Origin: Peribacillus sp. ACCC06369
GTDB taxonomy: Bacteria; Bacillota; Bacilli; Bacillales; DSM-1321
DNA: 64,000 nucleotides
Direction of reading: 5' to 3'
NCBI RefSeq assembly: GCF_030348945.1
Contig: NZ_JAUCEN010000002.1
Coordinates: 868,001 to 932,000, forward strand
Part shown: piece after piece, positions 1-10,833 of the stretch
How the letters are laid out: every line of letters begins with the position of its first letter
Numbering within the stretch: position 1 is the stretch's first letter
The notes under the pieces: model-generated
The model's input: only the letters and a program-made list of their open reading frames with translations
Database searches by the model: none
Told to the model about the DNA's origin: nothing
Program-made: the position numbers and the translations under genes

Positions 1-210
1 AGTGTAATGGTGAAAAAAGTGAGACGCGGGGATGAAGAGGTCATCGTTATGATCAATTGGGAGTCGGAGGCGCATTGGAAGCAATGGGAAAAGAGTGAAG
101 CCCATATCGCAGGCCATAAAGCAAACCTTGGGAAACTGAAACCTGAATATATCGTGAGTTCGGAAGGATCATTATATGAAGTGAAAGCTATTAAAAAGGC
201 AGTGAAATAA
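1..210 (+). CDS. Antibiotic-biosynthesis-monooxygenase (ABM) fold protein, HmoA-like, 5' partial
   Basis: The reading frame is open from base 1 and ends with TAA at 208-210, so only the C-terminal part of about 69 codons is visible and the first ATG at 7 is probably internal. The visible segment NWESEAHWKQWEKSEAH resembles the strand and helix of small ABM-domain proteins such as the Bacillus heme monooxygenases HmoA/HmoB and related YdhR/EthD-like proteins. Those are cytoplasmic, often about 100 aa, and degrade heme or oxidise small aromatic substrates. With the N-terminal half missing, catalytic residues cannot be checked, so the exact function is open. Confidence 0.55.
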   Translation, partial: SVMVKKVRRGDEEVIVMINWESEAHWKQWEKSEAHIAGHKANLGKLKPEYIVSSEGSLYEVKAIKKAVK

Positions 211-362
211 CAGACTATAAGCTACCTGTTTTAATTTCCTTACAATAGAAAAGATATTTCTTAAGTTACTGGGTGGAATATCCCATTTCTCAACTATCGA
301 GGCGCATAGGGATGCGGAATGGTTGCCGTTCACATACAATAGCTTACCTTCACTAAAATTCA

Positions 363-389
363 GGCTCCCATTATGGGTGCCTTTTTTTG
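363..389 (+). terminator. Rho-independent terminator
   Basis: GGCTCCCA-TTA-TGGGTGCC forms an 8-bp stem with one mismatch, followed by seven T. It lies downstream of the partial ABM gene and probably ends its transcript. Confidence 0.6.
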
Positions 390-785
390 TTGATGAACTC
401 ATCACGGATTAGGTTATATATTCCTATTCTGTTGATATAGTAAAATATCTTTTATTTTTTATAATGGGACATTGATGGAAATGTGAAGAAAAGGGGAGAG
501 CAGGAAGGTCGTTTATTATGTTTATATATATGAATTTATAAGGGATGTAGTTCTAAGGATTGCTGGATTTCCTATGATAAAGTCAATCAGATTTATAAAT
601 AATAATATTCAAAAATAGTAGTTAATTTAAATAGGACCAAGACCGGCCTTAGTGGGATGTCAATTACGACGAAGAGGTATTCTCCCAGGAAATGATTTTA
701 ACTAAATATTGAAGCCCATTTCCATAGCCATCAATGTATTGAAGTGCGAAGAAGAAAGAATATTATAAAAAATCCAAAAAAAGTG
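390..785. other. Non-coding stretch between the ABM gene and the iol promoter
   Basis: No open reading frame with a ribosome binding site or recognisable protein was seen on either strand here. The sequence is AT-rich, and the next supported signal is the promoter beginning at 786. Confidence 0.4.
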
Positions 786-814
786 TTTACAGGGAAAAAA
801 ATTCATTGTAGTAT
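786..814 (+). promoter_or_regulatory. Sigma-A promoter of the iol operon
   Basis: TTTACA (786-791) and TAGTAT (809-814) are separated by exactly 17 bases. The predicted start near 821 lies a few bases before the first 16-bp operator palindrome, a classic repressor-blocked arrangement. The untranslated leader to iolA would then be about 360 nt. Confidence 0.5.
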
Positions 815-829
815 TTCCTTATAAAGTAA

Positions 830-845
830 ATGAAATCGATTTCAT
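830..845. promoter_or_regulatory. Operator palindrome O1 (LacI-type / cre-like)
   Basis: ATGAAATCGATTTCAT is a perfect 16-bp palindrome. Its core fits the LacI/CcpA-family operator consensus TGWAANCGNTNWCA. It sits just after the predicted transcription start of the iol promoter. Either the LacI-family regulator encoded at 14940-15956 or CcpA could bind it. Confidence 0.65.
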
Positions 846-985
846 CCCGAAACGCGATTATCCAAGCTTTATTCAGAAATTGATGCGAATAGTGATGAAC
901 TATTTCATGTTTAAGGATGATTAGATATTCGTTATCCTGGATTGGTCTTTACCTTTTTCCTTCAAGTGGAACTCCAGAAAAAGAA

Positions 986-1001
986 ATGAAATCGATTTCA
1001 T
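986..1001. promoter_or_regulatory. Operator palindrome O2, identical to O1
   Basis: This is the second exact copy of ATGAAATCGATTTCAT, 156 bp from O1. Exact repetition of all 16 bases, including the non-consensus positions, argues for a dedicated regulator more than for CcpA alone. Confidence 0.65.
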
Positions 1002-1093
1002 TCTCTGTTTTATGATGGCTTTGATAATGGGATTGAGCTAGAAAAATTGATTGATCCTAGAAAGAAACCTGGATGGATTTTCTTTAAAGTCAA

Positions 1094-1109
1094 ATGAAAT
1101 CGATTTCAT
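1094..1109. promoter_or_regulatory. Operator palindrome O3, identical to O1
   Basis: This is the third exact copy of the 16-bp palindrome, 108 bp from O2 and 74 bp before the iolA start codon. Three sites could allow DNA looping by a tetrameric or paired LacI-type repressor. Confidence 0.65.
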
Positions 1110-1182
1110 TGGCGTCGATACCTATACTTTTTAAAAATGGCTTGATGATCAAACAAATTACTTATTTTAAGGAGGAAATGAC

Positions 1183-2652
1183 ATGTCATCAGTAACACAT
1201 GAGGTGAAAAAATTAAAAAATTATATAAATGGTGAGTGGATTGAATCCACTTCAAAGGAAACGGAAATCGTGTTCAACCCTGCAACTGGTGAGGCGATTG
1301 CCGAGGTGCCACTTTCAACTAGGGAAGATGTGAATCGTGCAGTTCAAGTGGCGAATGAGGCGTTTAAAAAATGGTCGCAGGTTGCCGTCCCGAAACGGGC
1401 ACGGGTATTGTTCAAATATCAGCAGCTCCTTGTGGATCATTGGGAAGAACTTGCTAAACTGGTAACTATCGAAAATGGTAAAAGCTTATCGGAATCGATT
1501 GGTGAAGTTCAGCGGGGCATCGAGTGTGTCGAGTTTGCGGCTGGTGCACCTACGCTGATGATGGGCAAACAGCTTCCGGATATCGCGACAAACATTGAAT
1601 CGGGTATGTACCGCTACCCAATTGGTGTAATCGGCGGTATCACCCCATTTAACTTTCCGATGATGGTCCCTTGCTGGATGTTCCCTCTTGCGATCGCATG
1701 TGGCAATACATTCGTGTTAAAGCCATCTGAACGTACACCTTTGCTTGCTGCACGCATTGTTGAACTGTTTGAGGAAGCCGGTCTTCCTAAAGGAGTACTG
1801 AACATTGTTAATGGAGCACATGACGTGGTTAATGGACTTCTGGAGCATAAAGATGTGAAAGCTATCTCCTTTGTCGGTTCACAGCCAGTGGCAGAATATG
1901 TGTATAAAACAGGCACGGCTAACTTAAAGCGCGTCCAGGCTCTTGCGGGAGCGAAGAATCACTCGATTGTCTTGAAAGATGCCAATCTTGATATGACGGC
2001 CAAGGAAATAACAAGTGCGGCTTTTGGGTCGGCCGGTGAGCGTTGCATGGCCGCTGCGGTTGTTGTTGTAGAAGAAAGTGTAGCGGACGAGTTAGTTGAA
2101 AAATTGAAACAGGCAGCTGATGCCATTACGATCGGTAATGGTCTGGATGACGGCGTTTTTCTTGGACCGGTAATCCGGGAAGGGGCTAAGAAGAGGACCA
2201 TCGATTACATCGAATCAGGAATAGCTCAAGGCGCGACCCTTGTACGCGATGGTCGTAAAGACGAGGCAGCAAGCGGCAATGGATATTACCTCGGGGCTAC
2301 GATTTTTGATCATGTGACGCAGGAAATGAAAATCTGGCAAGATGAAATTTTTGCACCAGTGCTCTCCGTTGTCCGCGCCAAAGATTTAACGGAATCCGTT
2401 GAGATTGCCAATGCTTCAGCATTGGCAAACGGGGCTTGCCTTTATACGGACAGTGCTGCCGATGTACGCCAATTCCGTGAAACGATTCATGCCGGGATGT
2501 TGGGCATTAACGTGGGTGTTCCTGCACCCATGGCATTCTTCCCATTCTCTGGATACAAAGATTCATTTTATGGTGATCTGCATGCAAATGGAACCGATGG
2601 TGTGGAGTTCTATACTCGTAAAAAAATGGTGACTGCACGCTACGTGAAATAA
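1183..2652 (+). CDS. iolA: Methylmalonate-semialdehyde dehydrogenase (CoA-acylating), IolA
   Basis: The enzyme catalyses the last step of myo-inositol catabolism, converting malonate semialdehyde to acetyl-CoA and CO2 with NAD and CoA; it also acts on methylmalonate semialdehyde in valine breakdown. The 489-aa protein is a full-length aldehyde dehydrogenase: PFNFP with the oxyanion Asn near 157, a Rossmann FVGS near 230-233, and the catalytic Cys288 in GSAGERCMA. The ATG follows AAGGAGG with good spacing. It is the first gene of the iol operon, downstream of three operator palindromes, and iolB follows closely. The family is cytosolic and tetrameric. Gene order and motifs make the call firm. 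Confidence 0.96.
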   Translation: MSSVTHEVKKLKNYINGEWIESTSKETEIVFNPATGEAIAEVPLSTREDVNRAVQVANEAFKKWSQVAVPKRARVLFKYQQLLVDHWEELAKLVTIENGKSLSESIGEVQRGIECVEFAAGAPTLMMGKQLPDIATNIESGMYRYPIGVIGGITPFNFPMMVPCWMFPLAIACGNTFVLKPSERTPLLAARIVELFEEAGLPKGVLNIVNGAHDVVNGLLEHKDVKAISFVGSQPVAEYVYKTGTANLKRVQALAGAKNHSIVLKDANLDMTAKEITSAAFGSAGERCMAAAVVVVEESVADELVEKLKQAADAITIGNGLDDGVFLGPVIREGAKKRTIDYIESGIAQGATLVRDGRKDEAASGNGYYLGATIFDHVTQEMKIWQDEIFAPVLSVVRAKDLTESVEIANASALANGACLYTDSAADVRQFRETIHAGMLGINVGVPAPMAFFPFSGYKDSFYGDLHANGTDGVEFYTRKKMVTARYVK

Positions 2653-2724
2653 GTGAACGAAAAGACATTGCAAGATGGCCCGTTTGGATACGGGCCGGAT
2701 TTTTTGAAAAACAAGGAGGTATAT

Positions 2725-3540
2725 ATGAGTAAACTGCTTCAAAAACCGGAAAAACAAGAGGTCGCTGAAGGTGTTACAGTCGTTCAAGCGGTTACGAAAG
2801 GAAATTCTCCTTTAGAATTTGTTGAATTTAAAATAGTGGAGTTGACTCCGGGTGCTGAATATTCAGAATTACTAATCAAGAAAGAATGCTGCATTGTCGC
2901 TCTTACGGGAAAAATCAATGTGGCTGTAGGCGAAGATGTATACCATGATTTGGGCACACGCGATAGTGTTTTTGATAAAGTGCCGACCGATAGCATTTAC
3001 GTGTCAAATGATAGAGGTTTTGAATTGGAAGCGATAACCAAGGCCAGAGTGGCGCTGTGTTATTCACCTTCTGATAAGCAGCTTCCGACTAAATGGATTA
3101 AAGCGGGAGATGTTGACGTGGAGCACAGGGGCATTTTGAGCAATAAGCGGATGGTGCATAATATATTACCGGATTCAGCTCCGTATGCGAATAGCCTTCT
3201 GGTGGTTGAAGTATATACAGAAAGCGGAAACTGGTCGAGCTATCCTCCGCATAAACATGATCGGGATAACCTACCAAATGAGTCATTATTGGAAGAGTCC
3301 TATTATCATGAAATGAACCCGCCTCAGGGATTCGTATTTCAGCGGGTATATACAGATGATCGTTCGATCGATGAGACCATGTCCGTCGAAAACGGTGATG
3401 TCGTACTTGTACCGGCCGGTTATCATCCGGTAGGGGTGCCTGACGGTTATGAATCTTATTACTTGAATGTCATGGCCGGTCCAACAAGGACATGGAAATT
3501 CTACAATGATCCCGATCATGAGTGGATCCTGAATCGTTAA
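2725..3540 (+). CDS. iolB: 5-deoxy-glucuronate isomerase IolB
   Basis: IolB isomerises 5-deoxy-glucuronate to 2-deoxy-5-keto-gluconate (5-dehydro-2-deoxy-gluconate) in the inositol pathway. The protein is 271 aa, the same length as in B. subtilis, and is a bicupin: the segments YPPHKHDRDN and VLVPAGYHPVG carry the typical cupin His-rich metal-site pattern. The open frame extends upstream to a GTG at 2653, but AAGGAGG at 2713-2719 lies directly before ATG 2725, and the family starts with MS.LL.KP, so 2725 is chosen. It lies between iolA and iolC in the operon. Confidence 0.94.
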   Translation: MSKLLQKPEKQEVAEGVTVVQAVTKGNSPLEFVEFKIVELTPGAEYSELLIKKECCIVALTGKINVAVGEDVYHDLGTRDSVFDKVPTDSIYVSNDRGFELEAITKARVALCYSPSDKQLPTKWIKAGDVDVEHRGILSNKRMVHNILPDSAPYANSLLVVEVYTESGNWSSYPPHKHDRDNLPNESLLEESYYHEMNPPQGFVFQRVYTDDRSIDETMSVENGDVVLVPAGYHPVGVPDGYESYYLNVMAGPTRTWKFYNDPDHEWILNR

Positions 3541-3562
3541 AGGAAAAGGAGCTGTTAACCGG

Positions 3563-4540
3563 ATGAACTATACTTTTAATATCGATAAGGAATTTGACTT
3601 GATTGCCATAGGTCGTGCCTGCATCGACTTGAATGCCAATGAATATAACCGTCCGATGGAAGAGACCATGACATTCACAAAATATGTGGGCGGTTCACCT
3701 GCCAATGTTGCCATCGGATGTGCAAAATTAGGCTTGGAAGTCGGATTCATCGGTAAGCTTGCAGATGATCAGCACGGCCGTTTCATCGAGCGTTATATGC
3801 GTGAGGCAGGTGTTGATACATCGAATATGGTAATCGATCAAGAAGGGCATAAAACGGGACTCGCCTTCACGGAAATTAAAAGTCCTGAAGAATGCAGTAT
3901 CCTGATGTATCGGGATAATGTAGCCGACCTTCATTTAGCACCTTCGGAAGTGGATGAAGAATATATCAAAAAATCAAAGATCCTATTGGTTTCAGGGACG
4001 GCTTTAGCAAAAAGCCCATCACGTGAGGCAGTTTTAAAAGCCGTCAGCCTTGCGAAAAGAAATGATGTAAAAGTCGTATTTGAATTGGATTACCGTCCTT
4101 ATACATGGAATTCCATTGAAGAAACCTCTGTTTACTATTCGTTGGTTGCCGAGCAATCAGACATTTTGATTGGCACGCGTGATGAATATGATGTTATGGA
4201 AAATACCGAAAAAGGTACAAATGAAGAAACCGTCCGTTACTTGTTTAAACATTCCGCAGACCTGGTGGTCATCAAACATGGCGTCGAGGGTTCATATGCC
4301 TATGCCAAATCAGGCGAAGTTTTTAAAGCGAAGTCCTATAAAACGAAAGTATTGAAAACATTCGGCGCAGGGGATTCATATGCTTCCGCTTTCTTATATG
4401 CGTTAGTGAGCGGCAAAGGGATTGAAAGCGCTTTGAAGTTTGGCAGTGCTTCCGCTTCCATAGTAGTAAGCAAGCACAGCTCATCCGAGGCGATGCCCGT
4501 TGCAGAAGAAATCGAAGGTTTGATTGCCGAACGCGTGTAA
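3563..4540 (+). CDS. iolC: 5-dehydro-2-deoxygluconokinase IolC
   Basis: IolC phosphorylates 2-deoxy-5-keto-gluconate with ATP. The phosphorylated product is also the known inducer that releases the DeoR-type IolR in B. subtilis. The 325-aa protein is a PfkB-family sugar kinase: the N-terminal signature GGSPANVA is at 43-50, and the C-terminal signature GAGDS is at 268-272 with catalytic Asp271. Length equals that of the B. subtilis enzyme. AAAGGAGC upstream supports the ATG. It is 22 nt after iolB and 32 nt before iolD, clearly in the same transcript. Confidence 0.95.
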   Translation: MNYTFNIDKEFDLIAIGRACIDLNANEYNRPMEETMTFTKYVGGSPANVAIGCAKLGLEVGFIGKLADDQHGRFIERYMREAGVDTSNMVIDQEGHKTGLAFTEIKSPEECSILMYRDNVADLHLAPSEVDEEYIKKSKILLVSGTALAKSPSREAVLKAVSLAKRNDVKVVFELDYRPYTWNSIEETSVYYSLVAEQSDILIGTRDEYDVMENTEKGTNEETVRYLFKHSADLVVIKHGVEGSYAYAKSGEVFKAKSYKTKVLKTFGAGDSYASAFLYALVSGKGIESALKFGSASASIVVSKHSSSEAMPVAEEIEGLIAERV

Positions 4541-4572
4541 GGAATTTATCTACATAGAGGGGTGAACTGAAG

Positions 4573-6483
4573 ATGGGAACAGTGAGGTTGACTACAGCCC
4601 AGGCATTAATCAAGTTTTTAAATCAGCAGTACATTCATGTTGATGGTGAGGAGTCTCCATTTGTAGAAGGTATATTTAATGTATTCGGCCATGGGAATGT
4701 CGTTGGTATTGGTCAGGCGCTCGAACAGGACGCTGGCCACTTGAAAGTGATTCAAGGAAAGAATGAGCAAGGGATGGCACACGCAGCAATCGCCTACAGC
4801 CGGGAAATGCTGCGGCGGAAAATTTATGCCGTCACTACATCTGCCGGGCCAGGCTCGGCAAACTTGATAGCTGCGGCGGGGACTGCACTTGCCAACAATA
4901 TTCCTGTCCTCTTACTTCCTGCTGATACTTTTGCGACACGTCAGCCGGATCCGGTTCTTCAGCAACTTGAGCATGAGCATAGTACGGCCATCACCACAAA
5001 TGACGCTTTTCTTGCAGTATCAAGATATTGGGATCGCGTCACTCGCCCTGAGCAGCTCATGTCCAGTCTGATCCGGGCCTTCGAGGTGATGACCGATCCC
5101 GGGAAAGCCGGGCCAGCGACGATATGCATCTCACAGGATGTAGAAGGGGAAGCATTCGATTTCGATGAACATTTTTTTGAAAAACGCGTCCATTATTTAG
5201 ATCGGAAAGCTCCGGTTGATCGGGAACTGCAAGGAGCGGCCGATAGAATTAGAGCAAGTAAGAAGCCGATCATCATCGTCGGTGGCGGAGCAAGATATTC
5301 CGGAGCTCGGGATATATTGATGAAGCTGGCGGAAAAGCATAACATTCCACTTGTGGAAACACAGGCAGGTAAATCGACGGTGGAATCATCTTTTCCTAAG
5401 AATTTGGGCGGAGTCGGCATTCTCGGTACGATGGCTGCCAATAAGGCTGCCCGCCAGGCAGATCTCGTAATTGGTGTCGGGACCCGCTATACTGACTTTA
5501 CGACTTCTTCCAAAACTGCATTTGATTTTGAAAGGACAAAGTTTTTGAACATTAACGTCAGCCGCCTTCAAACCTATAAATTAGATGGATTTCAAGTCGT
5601 CGCCGATGCAAAAGTGGCGCTCGAGAACCTTGAAGCGTTACTAGTGGGCTATGAAACCGAATATGGGGAAATGCTTGGAGAATGGAAGGCGGAGTGGCTT
5701 TCCGAACGGACCCGTTTAAGTCAAGTCACTTTCAGCCGTGAAAATTTCATGCCTGAAATCAAAAGCCAGTTTTCACAGCAAGTCTTGAATGAATACTCGG
5801 ATGCATTGAAAACTGAATTGGCCCAATCCACTGCGATGATCGCAATAAACGATACAATCGATCAGGAAAGTGTGGTGGTCGGTTCAGCCGGATCACTTCC
5901 GGGTGACTTGCAGCGACTCTGGCATTCAAACGTGCCAAACACGTACCATCTTGAATATGGATTTTCCTGTATGGGCTACGAAATTGCAGGAACATTAGGA
6001 GCTAAGCTTGCCCATCCAGACCGGGAAGTCTATGCAATGGTAGGGGACGGCAGTTTTCTGATGCTTCATTCGGAATTGATCACAGCCATCCAATATAATC
6101 ATAAAATCAACATATTATTGTTTGATAATTCTGGCTTCGGCTGCATCAACAATCTGCAAATGGAGAATGGCAGCGGAACATATTGCTGTGAGTTCAGAAC
6201 ACATGATAACCAAATCATGAATATAGATTACGCAAAAGTGGCGGAAGGGTACGGAGCCAAAACTTACAGGGCCAATACTGTCGATGAGCTGAAAGCTGCA
6301 TTGGAGGATGCAAAGAAACAATCGGCATCTACATTAATAGAAATGAAGGTTCTGCCGAAAACGATGACGGATGGTTATGACTCCTGGTGGAATGTTGGCG
6401 TGGCAGAGGTCTCGGAACGAAAAAGTATACAAAGGGCATATGAAGCGAGACAAGAGAAATTAAAAAAGGCCAAACAATATTAA
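4573..6483 (+). CDS. iolD: 3D-(3,5/4)-trihydroxycyclohexane-1,2-dione hydrolase IolD
   Basis: IolD is a thiamine-diphosphate enzyme that opens the inositol ring, hydrolysing the trihydroxycyclohexane-dione to 5-deoxy-glucuronate. The 636-aa protein has the ThDP-enzyme layout: an N-terminal pyrimidine-binding domain with [10 protein letters not shown] holding the catalytic Glu (near residue 62), a central domain with [13 protein letters not shown], and a C-terminal pyrophosphate-binding domain with GDGSF followed about 25 residues later by DNSGFG. Length matches the B. subtilis enzyme (637 aa). GAGGGGTGA precedes the ATG. It lies between iolC and iolE. Confidence 0.95.
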   Translation: MGTVRLTTAQALIKFLNQQYIHVDGEESPFVEGIFNVFGHGNVVGIGQALEQDAGHLKVIQGKNEQGMAHAAIAYSREMLRRKIYAVTTSAGPGSANLIAAAGTALANNIPVLLLPADTFATRQPDPVLQQLEHEHSTAITTNDAFLAVSRYWDRVTRPEQLMSSLIRAFEVMTDPGKAGPATICISQDVEGEAFDFDEHFFEKRVHYLDRKAPVDRELQGAADRIRASKKPIIIVGGGARYSGARDILMKLAEKHNIPLVETQAGKSTVESSFPKNLGGVGILGTMAANKAARQADLVIGVGTRYTDFTTSSKTAFDFERTKFLNINVSRLQTYKLDGFQVVADAKVALENLEALLVGYETEYGEMLGEWKAEWLSERTRLSQVTFSRENFMPEIKSQFSQQVLNEYSDALKTELAQSTAMIAINDTIDQESVVVGSAGSLPGDLQRLWHSNVPNTYHLEYGFSCMGYEIAGTLGAKLAHPDREVYAMVGDGSFLMLHSELITAIQYNHKINILLFDNSGFGCINNLQMENGSGTYCCEFRTHDNQIMNIDYAKVAEGYGAKTYRANTVDELKAALEDAKKQSASTLIEMKVLPKTMTDGYDSWWNVGVAEVSERKSIQRAYEARQEKLKKAKQY

Positions 6484-6500
6484 AAGGGGGAAGTCTGAAA

Positions 6501-7388
6501 ATGCAGGAGATTTCGTGGGGGATTGCCCCAATTGGCTGGCGTAATGATGACATACCGGAAATAGGGGCTGAAAACACCTTATCCCACCTTTTAAGCGATA
6601 TTGTCGTGGCAGGATTTCAGGGGACCGAAGTAGGCGGTTTCTTCCCGGAACCTGCGGTACTGAATAAAGAGCTGCGGCTTCGGAACTTAAAAATAGCCGG
6701 TCAGTGGTTCAGCAGTTTCATCGTTCGTGATGGAATCAAAAAAGCAGAACGGGAATTCCATGAACATTGCAAATATTTACAGGCTGTCGATGGCGATGTA
6801 GCGGTAGTATCCGAACAGACCTACAGTATCCAAGGCGGAAGGTACGATGTATTTAAGGAAAAGCCCCACTTTACTGAAGAAGAATGGGGAATATTGTGTA
6901 CGGGCCTGAATCGGCTCGGGGATATTGCTGGACTTTACAACTTAAAACTGGTGTATCACCACCACATGGGGACAGGGGTCCAGACACTGAGTGAAATTGA
7001 CCGCCTTATGGAAAATACCGACAAGAAGGTGCATCTGTTATATGATACTGGACATATTTATGTATCGGATGGCGATTGCATGTCCCTTCTGCAAAAGCAT
7101 ATCGACCGCATTGGGCACGTTCATTTCAAGGATGTGAGGCATAACGTGATGAAGCAGTGTCGGAAAGAGGGAAAATCATTTCAAGAATCTTTTTTAGCCG
7201 GTATGTTCACAGTGCCTGGTGACGGCTGCATTGACTTTGTGGAAGCTTACCATACATTACTGGAAAATCATTATAAAGGCTGGATTGTAGTAGAAGCGGA
7301 ACAAGATCCGTCCGTTGCCCATCCATTGGAATACGCATTAATCGCTCGCAAGTATATAAATGAAAGGCTGCTCCTCGTTCAAGATTAA
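6501..7388 (+). CDS. iolE: Inosose dehydratase IolE
   Basis: IolE removes water from 2-keto-myo-inositol (scyllo-inosose) to give 3D-(3,5/4)-trihydroxycyclohexane-1,2-dione, using a divalent metal. The 295-aa protein is a xylose-isomerase-like TIM barrel with the family start [14 protein letters not shown] and metal-site motifs [26 protein letters not shown] and [18 protein letters not shown] lies just before the ATG, 17 nt after iolD. The 3' end overlaps the longest frame of the following transporter, but not its likely start. Confidence 0.95.
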   Translation: MQEISWGIAPIGWRNDDIPEIGAENTLSHLLSDIVVAGFQGTEVGGFFPEPAVLNKELRLRNLKIAGQWFSSFIVRDGIKKAEREFHEHCKYLQAVDGDVAVVSEQTYSIQGGRYDVFKEKPHFTEEEWGILCTGLNRLGDIAGLYNLKLVYHHHMGTGVQTLSEIDRLMENTDKKVHLLYDTGHIYVSDGDCMSLLQKHIDRIGHVHFKDVRHNVMKQCRKEGKSFQESFLAGMFTVPGDGCIDFVEAYHTLLENHYKGWIVVEAEQDPSVAHPLEYALIARKYINERLLLVQD

Positions 7389-7410
7389 AAACCGGAAAGA
7401 AGTGATTAAT

Positions 7411-8823
7411 TTGAGTAATGATGGAAATCAAATGGCATTCTTACGCAAGATTATTATCATCTCGACGTTAGGCGGTCTTTTGTTCGGATATGATACAGGT
7501 GTCATTAATGGTGCCTTGCCGTTCATGTCCGAAGCGGATCAACTTAACCTCAATTCACTTACGCAAGGACTTGTTGCCAGTTCACTTCTTTTAGGCGCGG
7601 CACTTGGAGCGTTTCTGGGAGGCAGGCTTTCGGATTATGCGGGCCGCAGAAAAAACATTCTTTTTCTTTCGGTACTTTTTTTCTTTTCCACCCTTGGATG
7701 CACGTTTGCACCGAATGTTACGGTCATGATTGCTTGCCGTTTTTTACTCGGCCTTGCGGTAGGCGGGGCGTCAGTAACCGTTCCTACTTATTTGGCGGAA
7801 ATGTCTCCTGCTGAACGACGCGGCCGGATCGTCACCCAAAATGAATTGATGATTGTTAGCGGACAGCTGCTTGCATTCATTTTCAATGCCATTCTAGGGA
7901 CAACGATGGGTGACAGTTCACATGTTTGGCGTTACATGCTGGCAATAGCATCACTTCCAGCCATACTTCTTTTCTTTGGCATGATCAGGTTGCCTGAAAG
8001 TCCAAGGTGGCTTGTGTCCAAGAACAAAAATGAAGAGGCCCTGAAGGTTTTGAAAAGAATACGTAAAATGGATGAGGCAGAATCGGAATTTCAGGGAATC
8101 AAAGCGACATTCGATGAGGAGAACCATGTTAAAAAAGCTACATATAAAGATTTGACCGTCCCATGGATACGGAGAATAGTCTTTCTTGGTATCGGGATTG
8201 CCATCGTTCAGCAAATAACGGGCGTTAATTCTATCATGTACTATGGTACCCAAATTTTAAAGGATGCAGGGTTTGAGACAAAAGCTGCTTTGATCGGGAA
8301 TATTGCAAACGGTATCATTTCTGTTTTGGCAACGTTTTTAGGTATTTGGCTGCTTGGTAAAATCGGGCGCCGGCCAATGCTCTTAACCGGTTTGATTGGG
8401 ACTACGACCACATTGCTGCTGATTGGCGTCTTATCTTCCCTTCTTGAAGGGACTGCTGCCCTTCCTTATATCGTTTTGTCCTTGACAGTCACTTTCCTTG
8501 CCTTTCAGCAGGGAGCCATTTCACCGGTTACCTGGTTGATGCTTTCAGAGATCTTCCCGCTTCAAGTACGTGGGCTTGGTATGGGTGTCACCGTATTTTT
8601 TCTATGGGTCGTGAACTTTCTGATTGGCTTAACATTTCCGGTTTTACTTGATAAAGTCGGATTGTCCACAACATTCTATTTCTTTTTCGCTTTAGGCATT
8701 TTGGCTATCATCTTTGTGAAAAAATGTCTACCGGAAACAAGAGGACTTACACTTGAACAGCTTGAACAAAACTTCCGCAATCATGGAAAAGAACCTATTA
8801 AGGAAATGACAAAAATAATATAA
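7411..8823 (+). CDS. iolT: Major myo-inositol transporter, IolT-type MFS sugar:proton symporter
   Basis: This is a twelve-helix MFS sugar porter of about 470 aa, in the position occupied by iolF in the B. subtilis operon but resembling IolT. Hallmarks are GGLLFGYDTGVINGALPF in helix 1, GRLSDYAGRR between helices 2 and 3, PESPRWL at the end of the first half and PETRGLTLEQLE after helix 12. The longest frame begins at ATG 7360 inside iolE. Alignment with IolT (MNKQGNQM) puts the start at TTG 7411, giving LSNDGNQM, with a modest AAGAAGTGAT upstream. ATG 7432 is the alternative. Confidence 0.88.
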   Translation: MSNDGNQMAFLRKIIIISTLGGLLFGYDTGVINGALPFMSEADQLNLNSLTQGLVASSLLLGAALGAFLGGRLSDYAGRRKNILFLSVLFFFSTLGCTFAPNVTVMIACRFLLGLAVGGASVTVPTYLAEMSPAERRGRIVTQNELMIVSGQLLAFIFNAILGTTMGDSSHVWRYMLAIASLPAILLFFGMIRLPESPRWLVSKNKNEEALKVLKRIRKMDEAESEFQGIKATFDEENHVKKATYKDLTVPWIRRIVFLGIGIAIVQQITGVNSIMYYGTQILKDAGFETKAALIGNIANGIISVLATFLGIWLLGKIGRRPMLLTGLIGTTTTLLLIGVLSSLLEGTAALPYIVLSLTVTFLAFQQGAISPVTWLMLSEIFPLQVRGLGMGVTVFFLWVVNFLIGLTFPVLLDKVGLSTTFYFFFALGILAIIFVKKCLPETRGLTLEQLEQNFRNHGKEPIKEMTKII

Positions 8824-9903
<1,080 letters not shown>

Positions 9904-9950
9904 ACGTACCATGCATTGAAACGAAAAATGAATTATAGGGGGAAAGACCA

Positions 9951-10829
9951 ATGAAACTAGCTTTGGATCCTACGATGTATGCCAATTTATCATTAAAAGA
10001 AATGGTCGATAAAACAGCTGAACTAGGCTATGAATATATCGAACTGTCACCGAGGGAAGATTTTTGTCCATTCTATAAATACCCTAAAGTGGATAAGGAA
10101 CAGATTAAGAATTTGAAACGCTGGTGTAGCGACGCAGGTGTGAAGATATCATCCTTGCTTCCGCTTTACTACTGGGCCGGTCCTGATGAGGAACGGCGCC
10201 AGGCCGCAGTCCGTAATTGGAAACGTGCCATTGAAGTGGCAGTGGAATTGGATGTTGACTTGATGAATAGTGAATTTAACGGATCTAAATTCAATGAAGT
10301 TATCTGTGAAGAGAAATTCATTAAATCAATGGATGAGCTCCTCCCGGTGTTTGAAAGGGAAGGCGTCAAACTGAATTTGCAGGCACACCCATTCGATTTC
10401 ATTGAAACGCATGAGGGAGCGATGGATATGATCCGTGCCCTTGACCGTCCATGGATCAACCTTGTGTATTCAACCGCACATACATTTTTCTATGACGATG
10501 GCAAAGGCGATATTGCCCCTATGTTCGATTCTGCCGGGGATCGCCTGAAACATGTCTTGTTTGCAGATACATTTAATCATAAAGCATCCAACGGACTCCG
10601 TTATATCGTCAATCCTCCAGGTGTCGAGGCAACCGTCCACCAGCATTTGAACATCGGCGAAGCGGAAGTTGACTTTGATACGATCTTCAAAAAACTGAAA
10701 GAAATGAATTTTGACGGCATCGCGACAAATGCAGTATTTGCTTGGATCGACAAAGCAGACTGGTCAAGTAAACTTATGCTTCAAAAAATGAGAGACGGAT
10801 TGGGTTTAGCAGAAAGAATTGGAGGCTGA
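9951..10829 (+). CDS. iolH: IolH, xylose-isomerase-like TIM barrel protein of inositol catabolism
   Basis: This 292-aa protein aligns from memory with B. subtilis IolH over its length, with similar blocks [31 protein letters not shown] and FNH..S.GLRYI.NPPG. IolH is a sugar phosphate isomerase/epimerase family TIM barrel whose exact reaction in inositol degradation has not been firmly settled. GGGGGAAAG precedes the ATG. It is the eighth gene of the operon, and the iolI ribosome binding site overlaps its last codons, suggesting translational coupling. Confidence 0.88.
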   Translation: MKLALDPTMYANLSLKEMVDKTAELGYEYIELSPREDFCPFYKYPKVDKEQIKNLKRWCSDAGVKISSLLPLYYWAGPDEERRQAAVRNWKRAIEVAVELDVDLMNSEFNGSKFNEVICEEKFIKSMDELLPVFEREGVKLNLQAHPFDFIETHEGAMDMIRALDRPWINLVYSTAHTFFYDDGKGDIAPMFDSAGDRLKHVLFADTFNHKASNGLRYIVNPPGVEATVHQHLNIGEAEVDFDTIFKKLKEMNFDGIATNAVFAWIDKADWSSKLMLQKMRDGLGLAERIGG

Positions 10830-10833
10830 CAGA

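Noticed and set aside
2653..2724. Extended iolB start at GTG 2653
   Set aside because: The AAGGAGG before ATG 2725 and the 271-aa family length favour the shorter protein; the upstream 24 codons are leader sequence.
7360..7410. ATG 7360 as start of the inositol transporter
   Set aside because: It lies inside iolE without a ribosome binding site, and IolT homology begins at TTG 7411.
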